From Lichina pygmaea (Eukaryota > Ascomycota > Lichinomycetes > Lichinales > Lichinaceae), in assembly GCA_963422465.1 (NCBI GenBank), contig OY730169.1, positions 62,001 to 126,000 on the forward strand: a DNA stretch of 64,000 bases, in the 5' to 3' direction. Shown here piece after piece: positions 1 through 10,607 of the stretch. The translations under genes and the position numbers were made by a program. The notes below the pieces were generated by a model. The model had not been told where the DNA came from and did no database searches. It saw only the letters and a list, made by a program, of their open reading frames with translations. Every line of letters starts with the position of its first letter. The first letter of the stretch is position 1.

Positions 1-51
1 GTCAGCGACGACGGTCTCGAGCGGGATCGACGTTCCTGGCGACGGCGGCGC

Positions 52-434
52 TTACTCGGCGAGATCGGTGCGGTCGTGCAGCGCTCTCGGATGGGCCATC
101 CACATCGAGCACGGCGGCACCCACCCACCCTTGACCTTCTCCAGCTCCGCCTCGGCCGGGGACATGTTGAACGGCACTATATGGGCGAGTACGCCACCCC
201 GATCGTCGTGCAGGTGGTACGAGATCTTGCGACGGTCGCCGTCGACGGCGAGATGTCGCTTCCAAGTGTAGACCCGACCCCAGTATTCGCATTCGTATCG
301 CTTTGACCTGTGTGAGCCCCGACGCTTCACGTCCACGTGTGCGTAGTTCGAGAAGTCGAGCCGGATGGTGTTCGTGGACAGGGCGCGACGAGCATTCCTG
401 GCCCGCGCCGAAGACGGCCCGTTCGGGCCACCGC

Positions 435-476
<42 letters not shown>

Positions 477-1230
477 CATCGCGGTCGTGCCTCTCTTCGT
501 CGTCGAGCCCGTCGTCGCTGCGGTATCCGCTGTCTTGGCTCCGCAAGGAGCGCGGCGTGACCGGCCTCGAACTCGCTTTGCCCCGAAAACTCGCGAGCGC
601 GTTCGTCATAGATCTTTGCAGGCTCGGGCGCTGGTGGACCGGCGGAGGAACGCCCTTCCGGCTCGAGTGGCACAGCTCACGGCCGGAGTCTCGACAGTAC
701 CGACGCAGCGAGAATTCTCGATCCCTCAGGTCGTACATGCGAAGGTGGAAGAGAGTGAAGGCGCATCTGCGGCCGGAGCAGTCGCGATCCTCGGCATCGA
801 CGCGAACGTTCATGTTGCCGTCCTCGGTCGTATCGTCGTGCCGGATCAGCATGCGGCGGGGCGAGGGGAAGAGCTGGGCAAACTCGGGCGGCGTGCTCGG
901 AAATGGCTCCGCGCCGAAGGCCTCGCGCGGGAAGTCAGGCACGGCGAACTCGGGATCGTCGTCGCCATCAGGCAGGTCGTCGTCGGACGGCACCGTCGAC
1001 GCGTACGTCTCGGACGACGCGCGAGGGTCGAAGCCGTACGGTCCAAGGTCGGCGTCCGTCGAGCCAACCTCGTGATCGAAAGCATCGAAGGAGGGGCCGG
1101 ACCGACCACCGTACGACGACGTCGGGGCGACGCCGTGGGTCGTGTCGCTGGCATCGCTGGCGTCGGTGGCCAGCGAGCTCTGGGTGTTGCCACGAGCCAG
1201 GGCACCTACGCGCCGCAGTCGGCTTCCCAT
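52..1230 (-). CDS. Conserved fungal protein of unknown function, probably continuing off the left edge
   Basis: Frame of 392 codons read from the ATG at 1230-1228. A longer frame opens at 1467, but its first 79 residues look like translated 5' UTR, so I prefer the internal MGSRLRRV start. The N-terminal half is acidic and low in complexity and holds a run of about 13 Asp. Two blocks look conserved: one with TLFHLRMYDLRDREFSLRRY and a C-terminal one with YECEYWGRVYTWKRHL and GGWVPPCSMW. From memory these belong to a pezizomycotan family of unknown role; no enzyme motif is visible. The apparent stop (TAA, 54-52) overlaps a good donor, GA|GTAAGC at 57-50, and a branch-like GCTGAC lies at the window edge. 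Homologues, as I recall them, continue beyond this point, so I infer a further exon to the left. Confidence 0.65.
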
Positions 1231-3201
1231 CGCGACCTCGTCGAGCCTACCGTCCGTCGAGTTCGGGCACGGTGAGAGTCGGATCGAGCATCTGTTGCCT
1301 TCGGCGGCGTATTTTCGGGTCTCCTGATGGAGGCGCGCATCCACCGACGTACTACTGAAGGACGGGAACCGAAGGTGGGTCAGCGGACCGGTTTTGAGGT
1401 GGTGGGCGCCGGGAGCACCGTACGAGTACGTTCCGTACACTACCGCCACTAGGACGAGGCACACCACGCAACTCGATGCAAGGCGGTGCGAGGGCGAGGT
1501 GCATCCGCTACTTCGTACGTTCGTACCTTATGACATGCCACCCCGCCCGGCCTCCCCACGCTCTCGAGTCGTTATGGCCGACGCAGCATTGGATGAAACC
1601 CGACGGCGCAAGTAGTACAGTACCCTGCCACGGGGGGTGTTACCCCCCCCATGGCATGAGACGCCGTCCGGTACGTTACCTACGTTACCTACGTTACATA
1701 CAGTGTCACGACACAAGTCTGCGTACACCGGTACAACCCACAGCTGCTATCTTCTTAAGTAATGCGACAGAATCACGGTTACAGCCACAGCAGCAAGCGA
1801 TGATGTACTGATATTCCGGACTAACCCGAGGTAGACATTGTATGAAGATGCACACAGACTTGTGACGTGCCACTGTACATACTGTACGTACGTAGGCACG
1901 GCAGCGTACCCATACGTACGGAAGTACGGAGTACGGTCCGTACCGGTACGGCAATTACGTACGTGGGTACTTACGTACTAGGTGTACCGTACGCGGCGTC
2001 CTGTAATTATGCATCGGACGAGGCCTGATACAAGCATCTGTACTTCGGCGGTTGGAGGCCTACTCCGTACTGTATAGTACCAAACTGGCTGCCGGAACAA
2101 CGCTCCGATGCCTAGCCATGCCCCTTCGCGCCCTGCGCATGTCGTGTTGGCCTAAGACCCAGTACGTACGTACTGTACGTAACCTCACACGCCTTCCCCG
2201 ATGAGTCTCGAGCCTCGTTCCCCCTCCTTACCACGTCAGTGCAGGTCCACAAGGCCCGTACGGTATTTTGTTTGTCGGCAACACTGTACGGAGTACTGTA
2301 AACTCGAGTCAGTCTGGCGCGACTGGCGCAAGGTCTTTTAGCCGACAAGTTCGAGGCCGCCAAGATCAAAGAGGATTGGGAGCCACAACTTCAGTGTCCT
2401 GCTTTCCAAGCACATACGAAGTATGTCAGGGTACAAGAGGGGCCACAAGGTGTTACTGTGGAGTAGGTCAAAGGATCACCCAGTATACGAGTACTAGGCC
2501 GAGCCCGGTTCTCCTCGGCTGTTGGATTGTGCCTGACATGACACCTGGCTTCTCTGCTACTGATAGAAGATTAGCGAACCGAGGAAGACCTTTCAGTGGT
2601 AAGAAGATGGTCATCGTGGACCTGCAAGCACTGGCGTTGAAGCCTAAACGGCAAAGGTGACAGCTTGATGTTCTGTGTATCTTTCGCAAGGACAACGCTG
2701 GTTGTACGTACGTACCATGCCTACTGTACTTACGTACGATGCACGAGATGGTCTGTCCAGATCATTCCAGTCCAGACGCACCATGTGTGCCGGTCGCAAG
2801 ATCCGTGGAGCATCCCCGCTTGAGCAGGCCCGTAGCCAGTCGTGGGGGCCATCAGTGCCGGACCATGACAAAGTCAGTAGTGATCAAGACATTTGTGAGC
2901 AGGGGTGGTGCCTGGCCGTTGATGCGTTGGAAGCAGCTGCTAAGCTGGTGGCGTCAGCGTGCGTTGTTGGTCCGCCTCGAGGATGTTAATCCGCTCCGGT
3001 TACGGCCGGTTGGCGTTGACGTTGACGGCGCCCCGTAGGCACGGTCGTCCCAGCCCGCTGCCATCGAAAGAACTCGGATCAAAAATTTTGGACGAGGTAG
3101 AAGTAGCAGACGAAGTCAACAGCATCGTGCAGGACATGATGAGCGCGGTGAAGATCGTGATCATGATGGGAAGAACGGACATTCAAGGACGGAAACGGTC
3201 G
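1231..3201. other. Intergenic DNA between the first gene and HOS3
   Basis: No convincing gene. It holds short GTACGT/TACGTA palindromes, TACGGAGTAC-like motifs (about 1,925-1,945 and 2,283-2,292) and a small tandem of TACGTTACC units at about 1,674-1,700. A 60-codon frame at 3182-3000 (minus) with a hydrophobic start lies just downstream of HOS3 and is probably 3' UTR. Confidence 0.5.
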
Positions 3202-6200
3202 TCACTCTGCCATGCTCCGCCGCGCCTCGTACTCTTCCCGGCTGGGCACGTTCAACTTGATCCGGACCATGCCTTCGGCGAGACGATCCATTTCGCTCGC
3301 GTCGCCGCCGAAGCCGGTGCCAGCGTCGTCAGCGGCGGACGACGACCGAGGATTCGCTTGGGCCTGTTTGATCGTCGTTGACGTAGCCTGAAGCGCGGGA
3401 CCTCCGGCGTCGCCATGCACCCTGGAAGATGGATCGTCAGACCGGTGTGGGTCAGCCTGGGTCGCCGTCGTGCTGGGTAAGATCGGCTTGGCAGCTCGGG
3501 CCTTGGCCGCATCGAGACGGCTCTCGACAGACGACGCCGTCGCCGGTCTGGACGTGGAGGATCGTGCTTTCCTCGGCCTCGCGGCTCCTGTCGCGGCGGC
3601 GTTGATGGTTGGAGGCGCTCGTGGCCCCGAGGGGCCGACGACGCTGGAGCCGGCGCTCGATCGCCTTCGCCCTGGTCGAACGGGCCGAGAAGGGGCGCGG
3701 GCGGCTGTGGCGGCGGCGGCGACCGCGGCAGAGCCTCGGCCGGAAGGCTCTTGCGTGGTCGAGATCGGCGCCGCCACGGTCCTGCGCCGGTGAGCTCGCG
3801 ACACGGCCGACCGACTGTCGTTGTCGTCGTCGTCGTCGTTGTCGAAGACATAGCTCGGCGTCTTGCCTCGTCGGTCTCGCAAGATCATTTTTGGGGCGGT
3901 CGCCGAGTCGGTATCGGTCGGCAAGCCAATGCTCGAGTGCCGTACCTTGTGTCCACGGTGGGCGTCGGTCGAGAGCTCCTCGGCCCGGTAGCTGCGCGTC
4001 CACCGGTCGTCGGGCACCAGGAGCTTGCTGAGTTCGTCTGCTGCCGTTGTCCAGTCGACCCGCGGCGCGGGAGGCGGTGGTGACGGCGGCCGCGACGTCA
4101 AGGCCTCGTTGCTGCACCCGATGGGGCCCGAACCCGAAACGGTACGGTGAGGCTTTGGCGGCGAGACCACCTTGGCCTTGGAGGATTGCGTTGCGGCGGT
4201 GAACGTTGAAGGCGTGACCCTACGCGTCTTTCGGGCCGCCGGTGGGGCTACGGCCGGGCTGACGAGGGCCTCGAGGTCCTCCAGTCGCCGCGGGCTCCAC
4301 CAGTCCGGATCGAACGACGGTAGCCCCGCTGTTCTGCCGGTACCTTTGCCTCGCCGGTCTTGATGGTTGACCGTTCCGATCGGCTTCCTCGTCTCGTGGC
4401 CTAGCCCGGGCTCAGCCTTGACTGCATCGTCCGGAACCTCGCTCCGGTTCGCGGTCGCCATGCCAGCCAGGTGGCCGAGGACGCCGCTGTAGAGAGCCCG
4501 GTCGCTGTAGCCGCCCTCGAGCATGCTGACGATCCTGCCGTCGACCGCGAGATCTTCTTCGTGTGCCAGCTCGACAATGTCCCGCGTGAACCTGGCGTAG
4601 AAGTCTGTGGGCACGTTGATCTTGTGCCTCTGCATGCCGGCGCCCTCCCATTCGCTCGCATCGAACCCGGCCGAGAGGAAGATGGCCGCCTTCGGCTTGG
4701 GTTGGTTGACCGTGGCCAGCAATCGCCGGGTCTGTGTCAGGAGGAACGCTCGGGCCTTGTCCAGCACGACGCGATACCGCGTCTCATACTGCTCCCAGAA
4801 CTCGGCCTCGCTCTGCCACGGCTGCAGATGCACGTTCCAGATGTTCTGACCGTGCGCATTCTCGACGCAGATGCTCGCCTTCTGAACTTTCTCCTCGTCG
4901 CCCATCTCGCAGGGGTACGAGTTGATGTCGTGTAGGCTGAAGTATCCGATCGGGCATCGCTTCGAGCTGGGCGCCCTTTTCGGGAGTGACGACAGGCCCG
5001 CGTTGTGGGCCCAGGTGATCTCTTGGGACCCGTCGCCATGATGTAGGTCAAAGTCGATGATGGCGGCGTGGGTGAGGCCGTGCGTAGACGCCGCATAGCT
5101 GATGCCAACGTGAATGTTGTTCAGCCAGCAGAAACCCGATGGGTAGTCTGCCGAGCAATGATGGCCTGGCGGCCTTACGCCCACGAATGCCCTCTTTGGC
5201 GCATGCGAAGAAGTTTCTTGGAAGACGGCATCTACCCCGTCACAGACTGCTCCGAGCGCCCCTTCGAGGGCCTCTAGGGACTGCCCGCAGAGATAGAGAT
5301 CACCGTCGTGTAGTGCAGGCTTGCCGGTCGTGCGAGTTGGCGACTGGTCCCGGCGAAGCTCCTTGCCATTCGCGGATAGCTTCGTCTCTGCCGCCTCGCA
5401 CATGGATTTGAGCTCGTCCATCCACTTGCTGCCATGGACGCTGGTAACAACAGGTGAGCCTAGAGATAGCATGCGCTTCGATTTGTGAATACGAAACGGC
5501 AGATGAGATGACAAGTGGGTTTCGTGGCCTTGTCCGGGAGGAAAAGCCCCGTCCGAATGGCGCTCGCCCAGACGGACATATGCTAGAGCCACGCCCAAAG
5601 CAGCAGCTCGGAGCCTCTCCGGCCGTTCGACAATCGAGTTTAGAGTGCTCTTTGAAGATCGTGGACGGGAATAGCGATGACCATAGCAAGCGTCGTGCAG
5701 GACAACAACCATGTCAGCCTGAACTCCCGCCGAGGGCGCTTGGCCATGATGCGACTGCAACTCGCGCGAAAAATGGGATGCTGCGACAGCAGCTGCGCTG
5801 GGTGGAGCGCGCATCCTGGACAATGACGGGATGATGTTTGGCAGAGCGTGAGATGCTGATCCCGAGGGCGAGGATGCCTGACTGATGGTCGACGCTCGTC
5901 GCGACATCCGGGGAGATTGAGTGCCGCCCCGTCCACGTAAAGAAGGCATCGAGGTTTTGGCTTTCGGAGCTGTGGAGTCAGACTGCAGAGCCAACTTGAG
6001 TTTCTGCGGGCTTTCCTTGCTGGAGGTGCACGAGGGCGAGCTGTGTCGCGATGAGCGCGGGCCTTTCTTGGTTGACGGTGAATTGGGCAGCGGAGTCGCA
6101 ACAGCTGTTTCCAAGGTTAGCCGGCTTATAAGGTCTGTGGGAGCAGCTCTATCATGATTTGGTACTCCATGAGAAGATACTGGTAGCCTGTTGTGAAGTC

Positions 6201-6231
6201 CATCCAGCGCAGAAGCAGAATGCATCTCCAT
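3202..6231 (-). CDS. HOS3: Hos3-type histone deacetylase
   Basis: Intronless frame of 1,009 aa. It should remove acetyl groups from histone lysines by zinc-dependent hydrolysis, so its expected site is the nucleus or the septum/bud-neck region as described for yeast Hos3; location here is inferred. The deacetylase domain covers about residues 173-592. Visible motifs are GVRPPGHHC (351-359, the active His pair), DFDLHHGDG (393-401, zinc ligands Asp395 and His397), SAGFDA (520-525, Asp524) and EGGYS (572-576, the catalytic Tyr). The WWSPRRLEDLEALVSP stretch after the domain (about 644-659) is the Hos3-type extension. The N-terminal 170 residues and the C-terminal 350 are Ser/Pro/Arg-rich and probably disordered. 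The start is the first ATG of the frame. All key residues are present, so it looks functional. Confidence 0.93.
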   Translation of the reverse strand: MEMHSASALDGLHNRLPVSSHGVPNHDRAAPTDLISRLTLETAVATPLPNSPSTKKGPRSSRHSSPSCTSSKESPQKLKLALQSDSTAPKAKTSMPSLRGRGGTQSPRMSRRASTISQASSPSGSASHALPNIIPSLSRMRAPPSAAAVAASHFSRELQSHHGQAPSAGVQADMVVVLHDACYGHRYSRPRSSKSTLNSIVERPERLRAAALGVALAYVRLGERHSDGAFPPGQGHETHLSSHLPFRIHKSKRMLSLGSPVVTSVHGSKWMDELKSMCEAAETKLSANGKELRRDQSPTRTTGKPALHDGDLYLCGQSLEALEGALGAVCDGVDAVFQETSSHAPKRAFVGVRPPGHHCSADYPSGFCWLNNIHVGISYAASTHGLTHAAIIDFDLHHGDGSQEITWAHNAGLSSLPKRAPSSKRCPIGYFSLHDINSYPCEMGDEEKVQKASICVENAHGQNIWNVHLQPWQSEAEFWEQYETRYRVVLDKARAFLLTQTRRLLATVNQPKPKAAIFLSAGFDASEWEGAGMQRHKINVPTDFYARFTRDIVELAHEEDLAVDGRIVSMLEGGYSDRALYSGVLGHLAGMATANRSEVPDDAVKAEPGLGHETRKPIGTVNHQDRRGKGTGRTAGLPSFDPDWWSPRRLEDLEALVSPAVAPPAARKTRRVTPSTFTAATQSSKAKVVSPPKPHRTVSGSGPIGCSNEALTSRPPSPPPPAPRVDWTTAADELSKLLVPDDRWTRSYRAEELSTDAHRGHKVRHSSIGLPTDTDSATAPKMILRDRRGKTPSYVFDNDDDDDNDSRSAVSRAHRRRTVAAPISTTQEPSGRGSAAVAAAATAARAPSRPVRPGRRRSSAGSSVVGPSGPRAPPTINAAATGAARPRKARSSTSRPATASSVESRLDAAKARAAKPILPSTTATQADPHRSDDPSSRVHGDAGGPALQATSTTIKQAQANPRSSSAADDAGTGFGGDASEMDRLAEGMVRIKLNVPSREEYEARRSMAE

Positions 6232-7080
6232 CGTGGTAGAATCTTCTTTGCTACAAAGTGATTGTCATCAACAGCTCAACTAGAGTTCCACCGTAGTGTG
6301 ACAGTTCTAGGATTTGACGCTAGAGGGCCGTCACGCCCACTTAGCTGGCCAATCAGATCTTGATTACAATATTCAAATTTCTCGAAATTTTTTTTCATGC
6401 CCTTCAGTCCTGCTTGGAAAAAGATAGCGAGTTTCTACAGTGTTCACGGAAGTATCGTGAGCAATTTGTGTAGTCCCAAATTTGGCTCTCAATCTCCTAT
6501 CCGTTCCACAGGGGGTCGTGAAGCAGCAAAGTGCTGGCTGCGGGCGGAGGTGGATTCAGGTCACGTCACCAGGGATCAGCTTCCGCACGTATACTTTTTT
6601 TGTTCGACACATCTTCTCATTAGCTCCTTACCGTGAACTTTACTACTAGTAATAGGGGTTGCTAGTAGTAGGGGGTTTTTTTCCTCGCTTGCCCAAGGGA
6701 CAGGGCACATATGTATCGAGAGTAATTCCAGAAATCTGGAAGGAAAGCACAAGTCGTTGATGATGGCATGTCTCAGCTCATCGGAGTTGGCATGTCAAGC
6801 TGGACCGTCTTTGGAAACCCAGAAGGCTCTTGAATCGTTCAGTGATCTTGTGTGGGAGGAGCAAAACAACGAGGAGGAAAGTGGAACTAAACAGGAAAAC
6901 AGTATTGAATCCTGAAAGAGCGTGGCCTGTGTGTGCGAGGGACAACAGCACTGGTGGGAGCAGGATAGGAAGGCGCGAGCCACGACAATCCAGAGAGGGT
7001 AGGCTATGTTTTTCTGTTGTCGGTTTCTTCAGTCTTCTCAGTACACTTGCGTCGTTCCATAAAGCTGCCGGCACAGAACC
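6232..7080. other. Intergenic DNA between HOS3 and the coiled-coil gene
   Basis: Divergent upstream region of HOS3 (minus) and the gene at 7081 (plus). It is more AT-rich than the genes and has A/T runs at about 6,388-6,396 and 6,594-6,601. A small imperfect palindrome rich in TAGTAG/CTACTA lies at about 6,641-6,671. No gene seen. Confidence 0.5.
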
Positions 7081-8168
7081 ATGTCTGCAATGAACATGAT
7101 GAGTTTCTCCAGCATCGTCGTCGTCGTGATACTGTTGCTTGTTGCTACGGCGCAAGCCATTGAGCCTTTCTCAAGTCCTATGTCGGCCCGTCCTGGTCGC
7201 TTTGTGACCTCTAGCGGCACGAGCACCGCTTCGTCTTCGTCGCAGTCACCGCTGTTCCCTCCTCACCCGTCATTTAATATGGCACTCAACAGCACGTCAG
7301 TTCTCTCCCAGCTCTCAAGCGCGGGAGAGAAGTACTTCTGGTACATGGTGGCCCAGACCGTCCTGAGCATGGCTGTGATGGCAGTTGCGTACGATCACTT
7401 TTTTGGTTTTAGAATCTCCTCCTGCTTTATCCCAACGACTGTTTATCTACTTCAACTTGGCTATCTTCCTTCTACGTGATATGACTATATACTAAACAAG
7501 TCTTTGTGATTTACAGGGCTCGCTACCGTCAAAATGGCCTCACGGACATTCTTGCAGCCCTCGGAATCCGCTGGCTGGATAGAGAGGGGCATGACGAGGC
7601 TCTGACAAATCTCAGGAACGAGCACGACCAAGCCATGCGGACTCTGAGAGACGAGCATGATCAAGCCATGCGGGCTCAGAGAGACGAGCACGATCAAGCC
7701 ATGCGGCCTCTGAGAGACGAGCACGATCAAGCCATGCGGCCTCTGAGAGACGAGCACGATCAAGCCATGCGGGCTCAGAGAGACGAGCACGATCAAGCCA
7801 TGCGGGCTCGGAGAGACGAGCACGATCAAGCCATGCGGCCTCTGAGAGACGAGCACCAGGAGAACCTGCGGGCCCAGAGACTGCAGTACGAGCAAGACAT
7901 GACGGCCCAGAGAACACAGCACACGCTAGACATGTGTGCCCAGAGAACGGACCACGGGGAACTTGTGCGCCTGCTCAAGGAGGAGCACCAGCGGTTTGTC
8001 TGGAACCTCAAGCACAGCCATGCCAGCGCTCTCCAGAGTCTCGAGAGCAGCAGCGCAAGCGAGCTCGAAAAGCTCCGGGTTAAGCACGGGAAGGACAGAC
8101 GAGGTGACGAAAGGAGGCATAGCCAGGAGGTGAACCGGCTCAAGATGCGGCTCCAGAACGACCCTTGA
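7081..8168 (+). CDS. Membrane-anchored protein with a hendecad-repeat coiled coil
   Basis: Two exons: 7081-7388 and 7517-8168, 319 aa. The donor GTACGA at 7389 and acceptor TTACAG at 7511-7516 flank a perfect ACTAAAC branch site at 7491. A nearer donor at 7476 keeps the same phase but gives a 41-nt intron, shorter than usual. The protein starts with a likely signal peptide (hydrophobic residues 9-26, ending in ATAQA), then a short Ser-rich stretch with an NST glycosylation site, and one membrane segment (about YFWYMVAQTVLSMAVMAVA). The rest is one long charged coiled coil. Its core is seven 11-residue units beginning EHDQAMR (DNA 7620-7850, 33-bp period), followed by three or four decayed units. 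Period 11 is a hendecad, giving a nearly straight coiled coil. I do not recognise a family; a membrane tether or scaffold is only a guess. Confidence 0.6.
7620..7850 (+). repeat. 33-bp coding tandem repeat, seven units
   Basis: Seven units of 33 bp, each coding EHDQAMR followed by T/A/P, L/Q/R, R, D or E. They are nearly identical at the DNA level and differ mostly in the codons for residues 8 and 9. This suggests recent unit gain or homogenisation. Confidence 0.9.
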
Positions 8169-8198
8169 GCTAAGCTCGGGCCGAGCACGGACTCCCTC

Positions 8199-8269
8199 GT
8201 CGTCGGCCTGTCATACCGACGACCAAATTTCTCATCGCAGCAATGTCGTCGGCCCGCCATACCGACGAC
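8199..8269 (+). repeat. Two tandem copies of a 25-nt hairpin downstream of the coiled-coil gene
   Basis: GTCGTCGG and CCGACGAC arms enclose a 9-nt loop at 8199-8223 and again at 8245-8269, 46 nt apart. The loops differ slightly but the arms are identical. They start about 30 nt after the stop codon, so they may lie in the 3' UTR; the role is unknown. Confidence 0.7.
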
Positions 8270-8308
8270 TAGCTTTTCTCGTCGTCAGCGCTTTATGCCT
8301 GATTGACA

Positions 8309-8660
8309 GGCCTGCGACGACTCAAACCTCCACGCGGTGCAGGCTGGGAACCTTGGAGCAGCGATGGCAGGCAGTCTCCCAAGCTGCTTGTAGTCGCTGC
8401 ACCGAGAGCTAAATGAGTCACCGGTCGAGCTGCTGGTGTTGCGGAGCGACGGGCCACCGGAGGTGTCGCGCAGGCACCCTGGATGCCCCCGTGAAAACAA
8501 CTTCAGTGGAACAGAGGACTTGGGCCAAAATAGGTATGAAAACCACCCAACGGATATCTACCAAGTGCGCTACGGACTGAAGCCAGCCTCACAGCTGATG
8601 GATGCGAAGTTAGGTATCCGACGGGGCACTTCTGGGGCAGTCGTGAAGAGCTCTCACCGG
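8309..8660 (+). mobile_element. LINE family B, 5' UTR fragment (LINE-g)
   Basis: About 350 bp matching, in plus orientation, the 5' ends of the minus-strand elements at 19,776 and 42,028. All three copies begin at the same place (GGYCTGCRA), so this is the true 5' terminus of the family. The copy stops about a third of the way into the 5' UTR. No coding part is left. Confidence 0.8.
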
Positions 8661-9522
8661 AAGGAGTCAATACCATGGCTGCAGGGAGAGCTACGCAGGC
8701 AAGGCCACGGCAGAGACAGGAAAGCGGAGTACTGTCGATGTTCTCGAGGACCAGTACCACGACAATTACGGCGGAGGCTCGGACGATGCCTCGGAGGCAA
8801 AAGGACATCGAGTCCACGGCCACAGCACGGACTGGCCAGCCGAAAGTGACTACGTCGGTCACGACCGAGAAAACGATGGCGACAACGATTACGGAGGCAA
8901 CTGTGACTCGTACGATGACCTGAAAGGCAAAGGACACCGAGTTCGTGGCCATCACGAGAAGGCGGCCCGACCGCCAATCAACGCCGCTGTCAGACACCCC
9001 GAGAGCTAGTACCATCACGCTTGCGGCGGAGAGAAGGAGACTCCATCTACGAGAGGTCTCACCGACCATTCTAACCAGCATGGCAAGTACGAGGATGACG
9101 CTGACGACAGCTCGGGCGATGCCAAGAAGGCTCACGGAGGACGTCGAATCCACGGAGGCCATGCAGAGCCGCACTAGAGCCAGCTCTACGACCATGCCAG
9201 AGGCCGATCAAGTGATGGTGACGAGGGCTACGGCAGCTACCCGGACGATGTGGACGTGGCCACACCCGAGGCGGTAGACCGAGTCCTGCTATTCAACAAG
9301 GTCGTGAAGTCAAACCGACGGCCAAACATCAACACCACCTGGCGGATCCAGGAGTCGCACTACGATCCAACGGCTGAGTACTGGACTGGCTATCTGGACA
9401 ACGTGGGCACGAGGATACCTGAGGCAGCAGACCTAGTCTTGCCATTCAACAAGACAATCAAGTCAAACCGACGCCCGCCCAAGGGGATGGTACGACGAAA
9501 CCACGGTGAGTGCTGCGGTTGA
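8647..9522 (+). pseudogene. Decayed frame for a D/G/H/Y-rich repetitive protein
   Basis: One frame stays open from 8647 to the TGA at 9520-9522 apart from two TAG codons, at 9007-9009 and 9175-9177. The translation is polar, rich in Asp, Gly, His and Tyr, with three related blocks (KGHRVHGH, KGHRVRGH and a GGRRIHGGH variant). Near the C terminus two related segments of about 20 residues (PEAVDRVLLFNKVVKSNRRP and PEAADLVLPFNKTIKSNRRP) lie 55 residues apart. There is no ATG in this frame that clearly starts it, and its 5' part merges into the LINE 5' UTR fragment. I do not recognise the family. An old cell-wall or secreted repeat protein that lost its 5' end is one possibility. Confidence 0.4.
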
Positions 9523-10607
9523 AAGCAAACCCGACTGCCTACAAGGAACCCTTACTGCTGTTTGTAAGAACCCTTACAAAGTCGGGCATGCAAGGGGGTT
9601 GCAAAGGTAGGTCACGTGCGATCCCACGTCCCGCCAACCCGCAAGCGGCCTAGGCCGGGGCCAGGCCAGCCCTCGTACGGGCGGCACCGCAGCGTCTTGG
9701 CACCTGACCGGCTTGCCTGAGTGGGATGATGCACGTGACTGTCGTGATCTTCCTAAAATAGATGCAGAGCTGATCACGTAGAGAGACCTGTATCACAATG
9801 TCGAACCGATCCTTGCTACTGTACTCCCACATTTCATCTGCCGCCTTCTGAATCCAGTTGGCAAATCTGGATGCGGGATGGGCAGATAGGTCTTCGTCGT
9901 GCATTGTCGCGTCCTTGACCACGTGGGGGACATAGACAATATAAGGGTTTCTCCGGTGGTAGTCACCTTCCTGGGTGGATATGGTGGTTTAGCCTAAGCT
10001 CAGGAACGTGATCAAGACTCAGGGAGCCCACGAGCAGCATGAGCCTGTGGACATTTCACACTTTCGCAGTGTGGCGTTGATGAGAGCTCCGGCGGCTAGC
10101 TTGATATCCAGGTCTCTAGCGGCTCCCGGGTCCTCGGCGGGTCGAGGGTGCCGAGGCCCGTCATGGCCACAATGAGCTTGTCAGCGCGTTGCTCGTTCGT
10201 GCTGAGTCACGTCGGCTTCTCCCCATCCGTCCATTGATCGACACAGAAACATCCCTACTCGGATTTGAAGCCTGCAACTTTGTACATGTCATTGGCTGGC
10301 CGAGGAGTGAACGGGTAGTCCACCAGGCCCAAGGAAGGAGATCAGGTACGGATGCCATGGTCAGTTCTAGCAGGGAGAGGAAGCTTACGATTGTATCTTC
10401 CCTGGTGAACATAAGGGGGCTTGCATGGAATACTCGATCAGACGTTCGTGTCCAAGCCTGTTAGACTCTTCTCTGGCCAAGTTCGCAGACGATCTCTCGC
10501 CAAGCTGAGGCCATGCTGGCTGGATCCGTGGACTCTCGTACCTTGCTCATCAATCGCAGCTGTCTTCTTGTTTCGGGAGTGTATCCCTTCCACCTTGGTC
10601 CAAGACG
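9523..10607. other. Intergenic DNA upstream of the desaturase
   Basis: No supported gene. A 90-codon minus-strand frame (9922-9650) with a possible splice site at its middle has no recognisable domain. Nothing else stands out. Confidence 0.4.

Noticed and set aside
337-1275. A 312-codon plus-strand frame opposite the first gene
   Set aside because: It is antisense to the conserved frame, has runs of Val and Arg from the repeated codons, and shows no domain.
3252-4117. Long alternative minus-strand frames within HOS3
   Set aside because: They are out-of-frame readings of the GC-rich HOS3 C-terminal region; composition is Arg/Pro-biased and nothing is conserved.
9650-9922. A 90-codon minus-strand frame with a possible intron
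   Set aside because: No domain, no clear start or partner exon; too weak to call.
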